This document shows positions 16,561-26,100 of a stretch of 34,986 nt of DNA, in pieces. Position numbers and translations under genes: made by a program. The stretch is from DAOSEK01 sp035363095 (GTDB lineage Archaea; Nanobdellota; Nanobdellia; Woesearchaeales; UBA119). Numbering within the stretch: position 1 is the first letter of the stretch; the number at the start of each line of letters is the position of its first letter. The DNA lies in assembly GCA_035363095.1 (NCBI GenBank), contig DAOSEK010000010.1, positions 1 through 34,986 on the forward strand. The letters run 5' to 3'. Below the pieces are notes generated by a model. It worked only from the letters and a program-made list of their open reading frames with translations, was not told where the DNA came from and made no database searches.

Positions 16561-16587
16561 ATGCCTTCATTATATGCCTACATTTGA
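16561..16587 (+). pseudogene. eight-codon ORF behind a strong ribosome-binding site; possible gene relic
   Basis: CTGGAGGTAAAAAT precedes an ATG that opens MPSLYAYI and then meets TGA. In the same frame 22 further sense codons follow (NSKSVAGLGCSVVGLGCGNNLR) before TAA. The start signals look like those of a well-translated gene, yet no gene follows. It may be the remnant of a deleted or decayed gene, a leader peptide, or chance. The first residues loosely recall the N-terminus of ribosomal protein L15e, which is too little for an assignment. Confidence 0.25.
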
Positions 16588-16789
16588 AATTCAAAGTCAG
16601 TTGCGGGATTAGGTTGTTCAGTTGTGGGATTAGGTTGTGGGAATAATCTAAGATAATATTTAACGATTACACTTAAGAAAGATTACACTTAAGAAAGATA
16701 CAGGTAATCGATACTCAAAAAAAGTCCTAAACTGGATATTTAAGTATTATATTTATGAAATTCAAAGAATTATAGAGGTTTTTATTTAA

Positions 16790-17788
16790 ATGAAAAATAT
16801 GCCCATTGAAATGCCTGGAGAGGTAATGCTTAACTATATTCGTAAAATCCCTGAACAGATTAAAAACGCTCTTGAGAATCAAAAAAATTTCTTAGTCCTT
16901 CACGATACTCAAAGGATTGTATTCTCAGGAATGGGAGGTTCAGGAATAGTCGGAGATGTATTTTCAGATATTTTTTTAGGAACTAACAAACAGATTTATT
17001 CATTTCATGATTATAGCATTCCCAGTTGGTTTGATGAAAAAACCCTTATCTTTATAATATCTTATTCAGGAAATACCCAAGAAACAATATCTGCATACAA
17101 CGCTGCATTAAAGCAAAAAGCCAAGATAGTAATCTTATGTTCTGGAGGGAACCTTTTAGAAATTGCTAAAAGGGACAATGTTCCTGTTATAATGCTTCCA
17201 AAAGGAATTCCGCCAAGAGCATCTTTTCCCTATATGTTCTTTTCAATATTAACCCTTCTTAAGAAAATGGGTTTGATAAAAGGAATGGATGAAGACATTA
17301 AAAAAACAATTTCAGTATTAAGTGATAATAGGATTGAAAAAAATGCAGAAATACTAGTGGATAAAATTATTGGAAAAATTCCTTTAATATATTGTTCTAA
17401 TACAATAAAATCTGTTGGATATAGATGGAAAACACAATTTAATGAAAACGCTAAGATCTTTGCATTCACAAATTATTTTCCTGAGTTAAATCATAATGAG
17501 CTTGAGCCGTTTGCTTTGAATAATCCATATTTTCATACAATAATATTAAGTGATGAAGAAGACGAAATAAGAATCAAAAAGACAATAGAAACATCAAAGA
17601 AATACATCTCAAAAGGAAATTCAGTAACCCAAATAATGCTTAAAGGAAAATCAAGACTTGCAAAGATATTTTATGCTATTGCACTAGGTGATTTTGCGAG
17701 TACAATTTATGCATTAAAAAACAACATAAACCCACTTCCTGTTAACTACATAGAAGAATTCAAAAAGGAACTAAGAAAAAGCAAATAA
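16790..17788 (+). CDS. bifunctional phosphoglucose/phosphomannose isomerase
   Basis: 332 residues with tandem SIS folds. FSGMGGSGIVGD (45-56) and SYSGNTQET (91-99) are the sugar-phosphate binding loops; PPRAS (141-145) and the YRWKTQFNENAK and LNHNELEP (His235, Glu237) segments are typical of the archaeal/bacterial bifunctional PGI/PMI family. It interconverts glucose-6-phosphate, or mannose-6-phosphate, and fructose-6-phosphate. AGAGG lies about 12 bases upstream; an internal Met4 is a possible alternative start. The ROK sugar kinase follows in the same direction after 166 bp, so the two steps probably act in one pathway. Confidence 0.92.
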   Translation: MKNMPIEMPGEVMLNYIRKIPEQIKNALENQKNFLVLHDTQRIVFSGMGGSGIVGDVFSDIFLGTNKQIYSFHDYSIPSWFDEKTLIFIISYSGNTQETISAYNAALKQKAKIVILCSGGNLLEIAKRDNVPVIMLPKGIPPRASFPYMFFSILTLLKKMGLIKGMDEDIKKTISVLSDNRIEKNAEILVDKIIGKIPLIYCSNTIKSVGYRWKTQFNENAKIFAFTNYFPELNHNELEPFALNNPYFHTIILSDEEDEIRIKKTIETSKKYISKGNSVTQIMLKGKSRLAKIFYAIALGDFASTIYALKNNINPLPVNYIEEFKKELRKSK

Positions 17789-17806
17789 TCTATTTAAATT
17801 CGCATA

Positions 17807-17836
17807 TTAAAAGCAGTACAGTTAAAAGCAGTACAG
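17807..17836. repeat. 15-bp perfect tandem duplication
   Basis: TTAAAAGCAGTACAG occurs twice without a gap. About 40 bp on (17871-17912) a 12-bp unit AATAATAATCAG is repeated about three times. Both lie in the short spacer between the isomerase and the kinase. Confidence 0.85.
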
Positions 17837-17954
17837 TTTACGTTGAATATAATATGTAAAATAATACGCGAAATAATAATCAGAATAATAATCAGAATAA
17901 TAATCAGAATTATATGCTAAATTATACATTCGATTAAAAGGGGGATTATAAAAA

Positions 17955-18812
17955 ATGTCAGTTTCAGTATGCATAGATATTGGAGGAACAGATATAAAAT
18001 TTGGGGTAGTAATGGATTGCAAGGTAATAAAATCCATGTTTTATCCCACACCAAAAGAAAAAGATGGGTTTGAAGAGCTTATCCTTTCAAAAACAAGGGA
18101 ACTTATAGTTTTTTGTGAAAAAGAATATCCAAGGCATAAAATAAAACACATCGGAATCGCTTGTCCAGGACCTGCAGATTACAAAAAAGGGATAATTAAG
18201 GAAACCCCAAACATAATATTTGCAAGAAATTATAATCTAGTAAAACTTGTTTCTATATTCAAATATCCTATTAAAATGGATAATGATGGGAACTGCTTTA
18301 CTTTGGCAAATGCAATAATGAATAAAGATTGGCAAAACCAAAATCTCTTAGGCATAGTTATCGGAACAGGAATAGGAGGAGGTTTTTGTTCAAATGGGAT
18401 TCTTTATAGAGGCTTGGGCAATGCCTGTGAAATAGGTCATCTAAGATATAATGATGAGAATGATTATGAAGAGCAATACCATAAGATTGTAGAAAAATAC
18501 ACAAAAGAACTTAATGTAGAATCACTTGCAGGTATTGCAAATCTTTGCCTAAAAAAAAATGATCAAGCAATAGTTGCATTTAAAGAAATAGGCAAACATA
18601 TTGGTCTTTTATGTAGAGAAATAGTACTTACCTATGACCCTGGAATAATCGTAATTGGTGGAAAAGTTTCTTTATCTTGGAGCTTTATTAAAAAAGACCT
18701 CCAAGATACTTTAAAAGAAAAAAAAGGAATAATATATCATCTTCCTCAAATAGCAAGAAATACAATTCCTCACGCAAATCTTATAGGCGCATCCCTTCTA
18801 AATGGCGCATAA
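17955..18812 (+). CDS. ROK-family sugar kinase (glucokinase-like)
   Basis: 285 residues. The N-terminal phosphate motif is DIGGTDIKFG (8-17). The catalytic base lies in DNDG (Asp111), followed by GTGIGGG (137-143) and NACEIGHL (Glu159, His162). The Cys-rich zinc motif CxCGxxGCxE that usually follows the His in ROK proteins is absent, so this is a zinc-free variant. Glucose or N-acetylated sugars are the usual substrates; the upstream phosphoglucose isomerase favours glucose. GGGGGATT lies ten bases before the ATG. It is probably co-transcribed with the isomerase, although AT-rich sequence in the spacer could hold a second promoter. Confidence 0.88.
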   Translation: MSVSVCIDIGGTDIKFGVVMDCKVIKSMFYPTPKEKDGFEELILSKTRELIVFCEKEYPRHKIKHIGIACPGPADYKKGIIKETPNIIFARNYNLVKLVSIFKYPIKMDNDGNCFTLANAIMNKDWQNQNLLGIVIGTGIGGGFCSNGILYRGLGNACEIGHLRYNDENDYEEQYHKIVEKYTKELNVESLAGIANLCLKKNDQAIVAFKEIGKHIGLLCREIVLTYDPGIIVIGGKVSLSWSFIKKDLQDTLKEKKGIIYHLPQIARNTIPHANLIGASLLNGA

Positions 18813-19376
18813 ATCCAATATTAAATTTTTTTAAATATTTTTTTAATAATTTCTATTTTTCTAACTAATCCCATTAATTAACACAATTTAAAAAATACTA
18901 TTTAAAAAATCACAATATGATTTCCAAGCATTTTTGACCAACTTCTGACTAACGAATATGAATCTGAATTACTTAACACTATTTAAAAAATCACCAACTA
19001 AAAAATCTTATTTTATCGCCCCTGAAATTCATTTCAAAAATTGTAACTCTTAAACTCTAACTCTCGAACTTTAACTCTTGAACTCTAACTCTTGAACTCT
19101 AACTTTTAGAATCATCTTGTCCAACCCAAATAAATACGAAGTATATCAATACAATCAATACAAAGTAGATCAATACATTGAGAGTAAATCATAAGTAAAT
19201 AAATAAAAAGCAAATAAATAGAATCAGTTCTGTCCAAAATAAAGTTGATAGGCCTACCAAAACAAGGCGCTAGAAATAATCTCAATAAGTAATCTCAGTT
19301 AGTGAACCTATGTGCTTTATCTAGTGTTATATACAAACTTCTTTTACTGTAAAAAGAATGATATAATCAATAGGTT
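18813..19376. other. spacer between convergent genes
   Basis: About 560 bp between the ends of the ROK and PfkB genes. It holds T-rich terminator-like sequence after 18812, a 14-bp tandem repeat (19052-19107), and AT-rich sequence with scattered AATACAATCAATACAAAG-like words. No gene or RNA is evident. Confidence 0.7.
19052..19107. repeat. 14-bp tandem repeat, four units
   Basis: The unit GAACTCTAACTCTT is repeated four times in phase, with one or two substitutions in three of the units. A partial unit precedes at 19044. Confidence 0.85.
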
Positions 19377-20354
19377 TTAGTACTCTGAATGTCTTATAGT
19401 TTTTAGTGCACTATTATAATCCAAAAGCCCCTCTTTTGCTCCTTTAATTTGAATATTCGCTTCAGAATTAGCAAGACCCAGTTTTAGGGACGTAAGAAAA
19501 TTATTCTTTTTTATCAGGCCTGTAATAAATCCTGAGCAAAACGAGTCGCCTGCACCAGTGGATTCTACAACTTTAACCTTGTGTGCTTTTAGCCTATGAT
19601 AGTTTAGCTCCTTATCAATTGCATAAATTCCTTTAGGACCATCTGTAATTATACAAGATTTAGCTCCCTTAGAGATAATATTTCTAAGCATCTGAATCTC
19701 AGTTCCTTCTTCTCCTAAAATTAATGAAGCTTCCTCTTTATTCAATATAAAAACATCACAGCCTTCAATAATCGTTTTAGTTTTATCAAATCCTTCTTTT
19801 GCAAGATATGTAGAAATGTTAAAAGAATATGAAATATTTGCCTTTTTACACCACTGTGCAACCTTATTCAAATTATCAAGAGAGTCACCAGTTAAGGCCG
19901 AAAAATGAAACCATTTAGATTTAATACTTTCAAAATTCTTTTTTGAGAGACTAAAAAATTCGTTACTTCCTCTAAAAGTAAGGATTGTTCTATCATGTTT
20001 TATACTATCAAGAATAACAGAATAACCAGAAGGTTTCTTAACAATATTACCTAAAAACTTAACATTGCGTTTTTTTAATGCTTGAATAATAGCCTTTCCA
20101 TTATCATCATTTCCAACTCCACCTAAAAACCCTGTTTTCAAGCCCATCTTAGAAAAACCACAAGCGCAGTTTGTTCCTCCACCTCCAGTTGAAAAATTAA
20201 TATTATCAATCTTAATCTTAGCGCCTATTGGATAAGCCATGAGTTTCTCCTTTAAACTTCTTGAATCAATAAAAATAGAACTATATTCAGTATCAACAAA
20301 AACATCTATTGTTGCCCCACCAATTGTTACAACATCAAACATTTGCAAAGTCAT
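19377..20354 (-). CDS. PfkB-family carbohydrate kinase
   Basis: 325 residues, ribokinase fold. The N-terminal GGATIDVFVD and GGGGTN (57-62) bind the sugar; FLGGVGNDDNG is the first PfkB signature; ESTGAGDSFCSGF holds the second signature with catalytic Asp270 in GAGD. Substrates in this family range from ribose and fructose-6-phosphate to nucleosides and cannot be fixed from these motifs. It is convergent with the isomerase and ROK kinase, so a role as sugar or sugar-phosphate kinase in the same route is possible. There is no Shine-Dalgarno; a TATA-like AAATTTAAAACC lies about 30 bases upstream, which fits a leaderless mRNA. Met5 is an alternative start. Confidence 0.88.
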   Translation of the reverse strand: MTLQMFDVVTIGGATIDVFVDTEYSSIFIDSRSLKEKLMAYPIGAKIKIDNINFSTGGGGTNCACGFSKMGLKTGFLGGVGNDDNGKAIIQALKKRNVKFLGNIVKKPSGYSVILDSIKHDRTILTFRGSNEFFSLSKKNFESIKSKWFHFSALTGDSLDNLNKVAQWCKKANISYSFNISTYLAKEGFDKTKTIIEGCDVFILNKEEASLILGEEGTEIQMLRNIISKGAKSCIITDGPKGIYAIDKELNYHRLKAHKVKVVESTGAGDSFCSGFITGLIKKNNFLTSLKLGLANSEANIQIKGAKEGLLDYNSALKTIRHSEY

Positions 20355-20922
20355 ATAATTTAATAATAACGCTAAGAGGTTTTAAATTTTTCTATTCACC
20401 TAAAAGTGTATTTTAAATAAATATTTGTCTCCCCTCTTAAAAATTCTAAATTATATATAACTTTTATATGAATTTTAAGCAAATTCTACAAAAATGTAAA
20501 TTCTATAAAAATCCCAAACAACTTTTTTAGTTTATTTTTTTAGTTTGTTTCTTTTTTTAGTTTCTAAAAGAGAGCTTTTAAGAAAAGTTTAAATACTGCA
20601 AATAAAAAAAGTATGTATTGCTAAAAGAATCAAAAGCTCTTTGTTAATCCATAATACTATTAAGATTACAAAAGGAGTTAATTGAACTGGAATGAAAAAC
20701 CTCGGAATAAGTGCTGAGGTATCTCGCGAATAGTCGAGGTTAATCCTTGCATGAATCCGTATATTCTTACTTTGGCTTAAAAGGCCAAAGTAGGCGAAGT
20801 GATGCTGGATTTCATGAAATCAATGGGATTAATAAAGAATCCAATAAAGAATCCAAAAAAGAATCCACAGAAAAGAGATTTCTTTTCAAAAAAAAATCTC
20901 GCAAAAATAAACAAATGGTGGT
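20355..20922. other. divergent spacer with repeat B
   Basis: About 570 bp. It carries the PfkB promoter, T-rich runs (20520-20570), a TATA-like AAGTTTAAATAC near 20585-20597, and repeat B copy 3 (20695-20823). No gene is evident. Confidence 0.7.
20695..20823. repeat. dispersed repeat B, copy 3
   Basis: The best-structured copy: CCTC-GGAATAAGTGCT-GAGG forms a hairpin at the start, ACTTTGGC-TTAA-AAGGCCAAAGT a second in the middle, and GATTTCATGAAATC a palindrome at the end. Blocks match copy 1 over the full 129 bp. Confidence 0.8.
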
Positions 20923-20925
20923 TTG

Positions 20926-23091
20926 ATGGTTAAAATCAACAAAATATATAGGAATAATTCATACCTGAAAAAATATGAAAAAAGTTCTAAAAACATTTGC
21001 CCATTTGATAGGTCTCCTAAAAAAGCTCAGGTAACACTTTATGTGGTGCTTGCAGTGATAATAGTGTTTTCATTAATTATCGCAATATTCTTTTTTATGA
21101 ATAATAGCTTTAAAAGTCCTTATAGTGGAACTGAGGTATCTCCTGTAGCGATATATGTGGAGAGTTGTCTTAACGATGCTTCAAAAAGCGCTGTTAAAGA
21201 GATTGGTTATCTAGGAGGGTATACGAATTATGATCTAGGAAAGTTTATGATAATACCAAATGAACCAACACTTTCCCAAGGAGTTTACTTTCCAAAAGGA
21301 AGTGGTTATTTTGTTCCATATTGGTTACACATGAGTTCTCCAAATGCTTGTAAAAATAGCTGTGAATTTGAATCAAATGTTCCAACACTTTCTATGATTG
21401 AAGAGAACATGAATTATATAATTAGGCAAAAGGTCATGGAGTGTGTTGAGGCTTTTTCTCAAGAGACACTTCAAAATGATCAAAGCTTTAAGATAACCCC
21501 ACAAGATATGCCTAATGTCAAAACAGTAATAAGGAAAAATGGGATTGTAATAAATCTGGAATATCCATTGTTACTTAAAAAATTATCAAATAACAAGGAA
21601 TACAGCATAAGCTCTTTTAAAACAGACCTTGATTTACCTCTATTTGAAATATATAAGACTGCACTTGAAATCTCTGCAATGCAAGCAAAATACCAGTTCT
21701 TTGAAAAGAGATTACTTGATATGATTTCTGTAAACTCAGGAAGGTCAACAGATAAGCTTCCTCCTTTCTCAGACCTTGCTTTGGGCTTTCAAACTCCGAT
21801 ATATTGGCAATCAAGTGATGTTAAGGAAAAAATATCAAAGTTATTTTTACAATATAACTCAGTATTTCAGCTAAATGGTTCAAAAAACCAAAGAGATATA
21901 ATCGGCAAAACAAGACTTGATGACCTTTACTTTAAAGGTTTTGTTTTAGACATCCCTGATAAGGTAGGTTTAGATGAGCTTGATTACAATATTTTTTATG
22001 ACCCTAGTTGGAACTCCTATGCAAGTTTTGGTGGAGAATATTTAATCGGACCAAGAACAATAAACTTTGGAAATGTCAAATATCTTAATTTGATACCATA
22101 TGTTTCTGCTTTTTCAATGTATGCTACACCTTATGATCTATCATATCCTTTGGTAGTCTCTTTAAGGAATGAAAACGCTTTAGGTGGGGAAGGTTTTACC
22201 TTTAATTTCGCTATGGAATTAAATGTTAGAAACAGCGAGCCATTAACCCCTGATTCAAATTTTTTTGATTTGCAAAGCAAAGAAAGTATGTTTTGTCAAG
22301 AATCAAATGTCCAATCAGGTGATTATACTATTAATGTAGTTGATGAAAATAACAACCCAATATTTGATGCTGAACTCTATTTCAGCTCAGGAGGAGAGAG
22401 TTGTCCTTTGGGAAATACAGGAAAAAATGGATATCTTGAAACTAAGTTGCCATCTGCACTTGGTTTTATAACTGCGCATAAAGAGGGATATTTTTCAAAA
22501 GACGCATTTGTATTAGTAGAACCTGATTCTTCTGAAAATGTGGTTGTGAATCTATATAAAATCTCTACAATTAAACTTAGCGTTAAAAAAATAAATTATG
22601 ATGGTAATGAAATAAACACATTCCCACAACCGCTTTCAAATGATGATTTTGCTTATGTTTCGCTTGAAAGGATTCCTGAGTTTGGGGAATCTGAATTTAT
22701 TTCGTTTGCAACGATTAACGGCTCAGTTCAAGGCTTTGAAAATGTAACACTTGTACCTGGAAGTTATAGGGTAAGTGGATATATTATCAATTTCAAGAAA
22801 AATGTTGTTCCTGAAAAAAATATATGTATTGGTCTAGAGCCAGTATGTGTATCAGAGATAGTTTTGCCAGAAATAGAGATGAATACAACAATGACAGGTC
22901 AAATAGAGCTTAATGAGAACAGTGCAGTCTTTGAATACTTCCCCAAAACGATAACAAAGGATACTATGATTGAGGTTTACATGCTTGATATAGGTTTAAT
23001 AGATAGCTATGATAAGCTAGAGCTTTTGGGGATGACTGGAGAACTATCAAGGAAATACTCAAATGATTTAATCCCTAAAATCAGAGGGTGA
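20926..23091 (+). CDS. large anchored exported protein with prepilin-like N-terminus
   Basis: 721 residues from the ATG at 20926 (an in-frame TTG lies one codon earlier; GGTGG ends four bases before the ATG). The N-terminus is basic, then KKAQVTLYVVLAVIIVFSLI and IAIFFF (about 32-57). K-K-A/G-Q-V/M-T before a hydrophobic helix is a recurrent class III (prepilin-like) or uncleaved-anchor pattern in DPANN surface proteins. The external part has no clear family to about residue 460; residues about 466-545 (YTINVVDENNNPIFDAELYF, GNTGKNGYL) look like a carboxypeptidase-regulatory-type beta sandwich. It is the first gene of a run of exported-protein genes, with the next start only 10 bp after its stop. 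Confidence 0.65.
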   Translation: MVKINKIYRNNSYLKKYEKSSKNICPFDRSPKKAQVTLYVVLAVIIVFSLIIAIFFFMNNSFKSPYSGTEVSPVAIYVESCLNDASKSAVKEIGYLGGYTNYDLGKFMIIPNEPTLSQGVYFPKGSGYFVPYWLHMSSPNACKNSCEFESNVPTLSMIEENMNYIIRQKVMECVEAFSQETLQNDQSFKITPQDMPNVKTVIRKNGIVINLEYPLLLKKLSNNKEYSISSFKTDLDLPLFEIYKTALEISAMQAKYQFFEKRLLDMISVNSGRSTDKLPPFSDLALGFQTPIYWQSSDVKEKISKLFLQYNSVFQLNGSKNQRDIIGKTRLDDLYFKGFVLDIPDKVGLDELDYNIFYDPSWNSYASFGGEYLIGPRTINFGNVKYLNLIPYVSAFSMYATPYDLSYPLVVSLRNENALGGEGFTFNFAMELNVRNSEPLTPDSNFFDLQSKESMFCQESNVQSGDYTINVVDENNNPIFDAELYFSSGGESCPLGNTGKNGYLETKLPSALGFITAHKEGYFSKDAFVLVEPDSSENVVVNLYKISTIKLSVKKINYDGNEINTFPQPLSNDDFAYVSLERIPEFGESEFISFATINGSVQGFENVTLVPGSYRVSGYIINFKKNVVPEKNICIGLEPVCVSEIVLPEIEMNTTMTGQIELNENSAVFEYFPKTITKDTMIEVYMLDIGLIDSYDKLELLGMTGELSRKYSNDLIPKIRG

Positions 23092-23100
23092 TGGTAAAAA

Positions 23101-26100
23101 ATGAAAAGACAAAGAATGTTTTTAGCAATAATGATTATGGCTGTTTTTGTTCTCATTCCCTTAGCAAAGTCAGTTGAGGTGGATTTTAAGGTTGTTGGGG
23201 AAAATGGCTTAGAGTCTTTTAGAAAAATCCATGACTCTTTAAGGTTTAATATATCTATCATAGATTTTAGTGCAAATGAGATTCCAATTGAAACAATATT
23301 TCTTAATGATTTTCCAATAGAACCCTCTTGTAAGAAGATATCTGAAAAGAATTTCTTGTGCAATCTAACCACTCAGAAAACCTCTGTTTCATCTCCAATT
23401 GCAACCTACAAAATCGATATAAAAACTGCAGGAAATGTTTTAGCAACAAAATCAAAGGATGTTATTGTTGATGGAATTGGTCCAAAAATACTTAGCTTAG
23501 AGGGTTTGCCACCAGCAATAGGTAAAGGTGAAGAGCTAACCATTAGTGTATCGGCTTTAGACCAAGGTGTTGAGGGTGGAACTTTTTGTTCAGGAATTTC
23601 AGAACTATTAGTATATCAGTTAAATCCCAATGCGCCTTTAAAAAAAATACCAATTAACTCAAAAGAGTGTTCTTATTCTGGTGAGATCACACTTTCATCA
23701 ACTCAACTTTCAACAGGTGAGATTTGTGTGATTGGAAATGATAGCCTAGGAACAGTTTCAAAGGAGCCTTTTTGTAAAGACATTATTATAGACACAACTG
23801 CTCCTGTTATAAGTGGGATTGAGCTATTTAGAAAAAACCCAAATTCAGATTCATTAATTCCTTTTAATTATGCAAGGCAGTCTGTTAGTTATCCTTTGGT
23901 TATAGTAGTAAATATTACTGATGACAACATAATTAAAAAAGAGGATATAAAAGGGTATTTCTCAGAATTAGTTCCTAGTTTCAATGAGATCACTCCCAAC
24001 TTCTGTGAAGAGATCTCTCAAGGATTAAGATGCAGATGGGAGAATTTAGATGTATCTATTCAAGAATCAAAAACATTTAATTTAAAGGTAGTCGTAGAGG
24101 ATATTGCTAAGAATTCAGCCCAATCCCAAGTTTCAAAGCAAGTTCAAATAGATTCAATAGGCCCAAGTGTCTCAGAGATTGTATCAGGATATGGCAAACA
24201 CCAAGGCGTCTCTTTTCTAGGTAAGAGTAGCACTATTATTTTAAAGATAAGTGATGATAAATCAGGGATATTAGCGGAGAATGTGTTTTTAGATTTAACA
24301 GAATTAGGAGGGCCTGCAAGGATTGTTGCAAGTTCTTGTGATTTATCAGGATGTTATTTTGAGAATGTAAAAACTACTCTTCCAACCGGCTCTTCAGTTC
24401 AAATAAAGGTTCATCCCGATACATCAGATGCTTTAGGGAATAAGATTGAATTTGCCTACGCTGATGGCTTTGTAATTGACACGTCCCCCCCAGTTTTAGA
24501 GGAGCAAAGTGTGTTAGTAAAATCAGATAAAGGTTTAGAAGATTTAAATGGCGGGGATAGTGCTATTATTACTTTTAGGGTAAGAGATGAGACAGCGGTT
24601 TTTATTGTTGGTAATTTTTCAGAAATATCAAGGTCAAATGCGTCAAAGCTTAGCTGTAGTGAAGCCCAAGGGTTTTGGAATTGTGTTGTTGAGATTCCTA
24701 ATCTTATTTCTGGAGCAAAAGGATTTGCTAAAATCATCCTTACGGATTTGGTAAATAATTCAGTTACATTTGAGGAAAAAGTCTTAGTAAATGTACCTCA
24801 TATGGGACCAAAACCTGATTATTGGGATATATCAAGTGTTGATGTGATGAGGCCTGGTCTTGATGCAACCCTTGGAAATGTGTTAGCTCAGCAGTTTTTT
24901 GTGAATATAAACCTTGAGTCTAAGGCAATAGCTGATGAGTATTCTTTATCCAGATTTAATATATTAAAATGTACTCAAAGTGGTTTTAAACAAAAGAGTA
25001 TTGATGTGTTTTTACCTGCAACAGTTGGTAATTCAATCTCTGTTCCTGCTGTGTTTTATCTTGAGAAAGGAGAGATTAGTTCTCAGGGTATAGAGGTTAT
25101 TTGTGATGTTGAGATATATACAAAGATTCATTCTAAGTTTGGTGTAATGCTTTCTAAGTTTCCTGAAATCAAACAATTTAATTTTACTGTTCCCGTTTTT
25201 GAAGGGTTTTCAGGACTTACAAAAAGCGAAGCAACAGAGAAGTTTAGAACTAAACTTGAAGAGATACAATTTTTAACTGACATAATGAAGGTTGCAAATG
25301 GGGTGGTTTTGGCTTCTGAGATGGTTTGCAAGGTGTATCAAAATACTGTAACTGTTGCAAGTATAGTAACTACCGCACTAGAATTGGTTGGAAGGCCAAA
25401 ACTTGGAGAAGCGACTGCTGCAACGCTTGGAGCGCTTCTTCCAGGGACGATTCCAATAGATGAAGTTTTCAGTGGTATAACAGAGACAACTTTTGGATAC
25501 GTTGAAAAACTAGGGTTTCAGATGGAACCATTTTGTAATATCATGGCTTGCAATGGAACAATAAGTGTTGAACCTGTCGATGGAGAAAATGACAAAAAAA
25601 TAGAACTTAAAGTTGATACCGATAAAAAAAAGTTTGACAAACAATGGGAAGAGAATATTCAAGAAGCTTTCTCGAATAAGTTGTCTAATGAAAACTGGGA
25701 TGTATCTTTTGATAATGTTCCTGTGTTTGGTGATAGTCTTATCTATGGGGTATTAACATTTTGTCCAAGAACTATTTTAAACTCACTTAATAATCATCTT
25801 ACAAGCCAGTGTATGGTTGTAGAGTGTTATGGAGAAAGTCTTGAACAGGGTTTTCCGATGTATCAATGTGATATTTTGCAAGGATATTCAACTTGCAAAA
25901 TGGTTACTGGTGAGGTTTTAGCAATGATACCTTTTGCAAGTTATCTAAATCAAGAGTTCTTGCCAGGGATGGTAACCTTATTTAATGACCCAACAAGCCT
26001 TGCAACAGGATTGCTTGCAGGGGTTTTATGTGAGTGGGGCGGTAGTTTAGTACCTTTTGTTCCAAACCTTTGTGCAGTTAAAGCAATTGCTCAAGAGGCT

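Larger units (their letters stand above)
15952..16789. other. divergent spacer with repeat A and a tiny ORF
   Basis: About 840 bp. It contains the ZPR1 promoter, AT-rich sequence, repeat A copy 2 (16281-16413) with an added 12-bp duplication (16403-16426), a strong ribosome-binding site in front of an eight-codon ORF (16561), a GGGATTAGGTTGT direct repeat (16603-16641) and the pgi/pmi promoter (GATATTTAAGTA near 16736-16747). Confidence 0.7.

Noticed and set aside
20926..23091. True type IV pilin or flagellin
   Set aside because: The N-terminal helix is prepilin-like, but the protein is far longer than pilins, and no prepilin peptidase, ATPase or platform gene is in the window; it may be only a membrane anchor.
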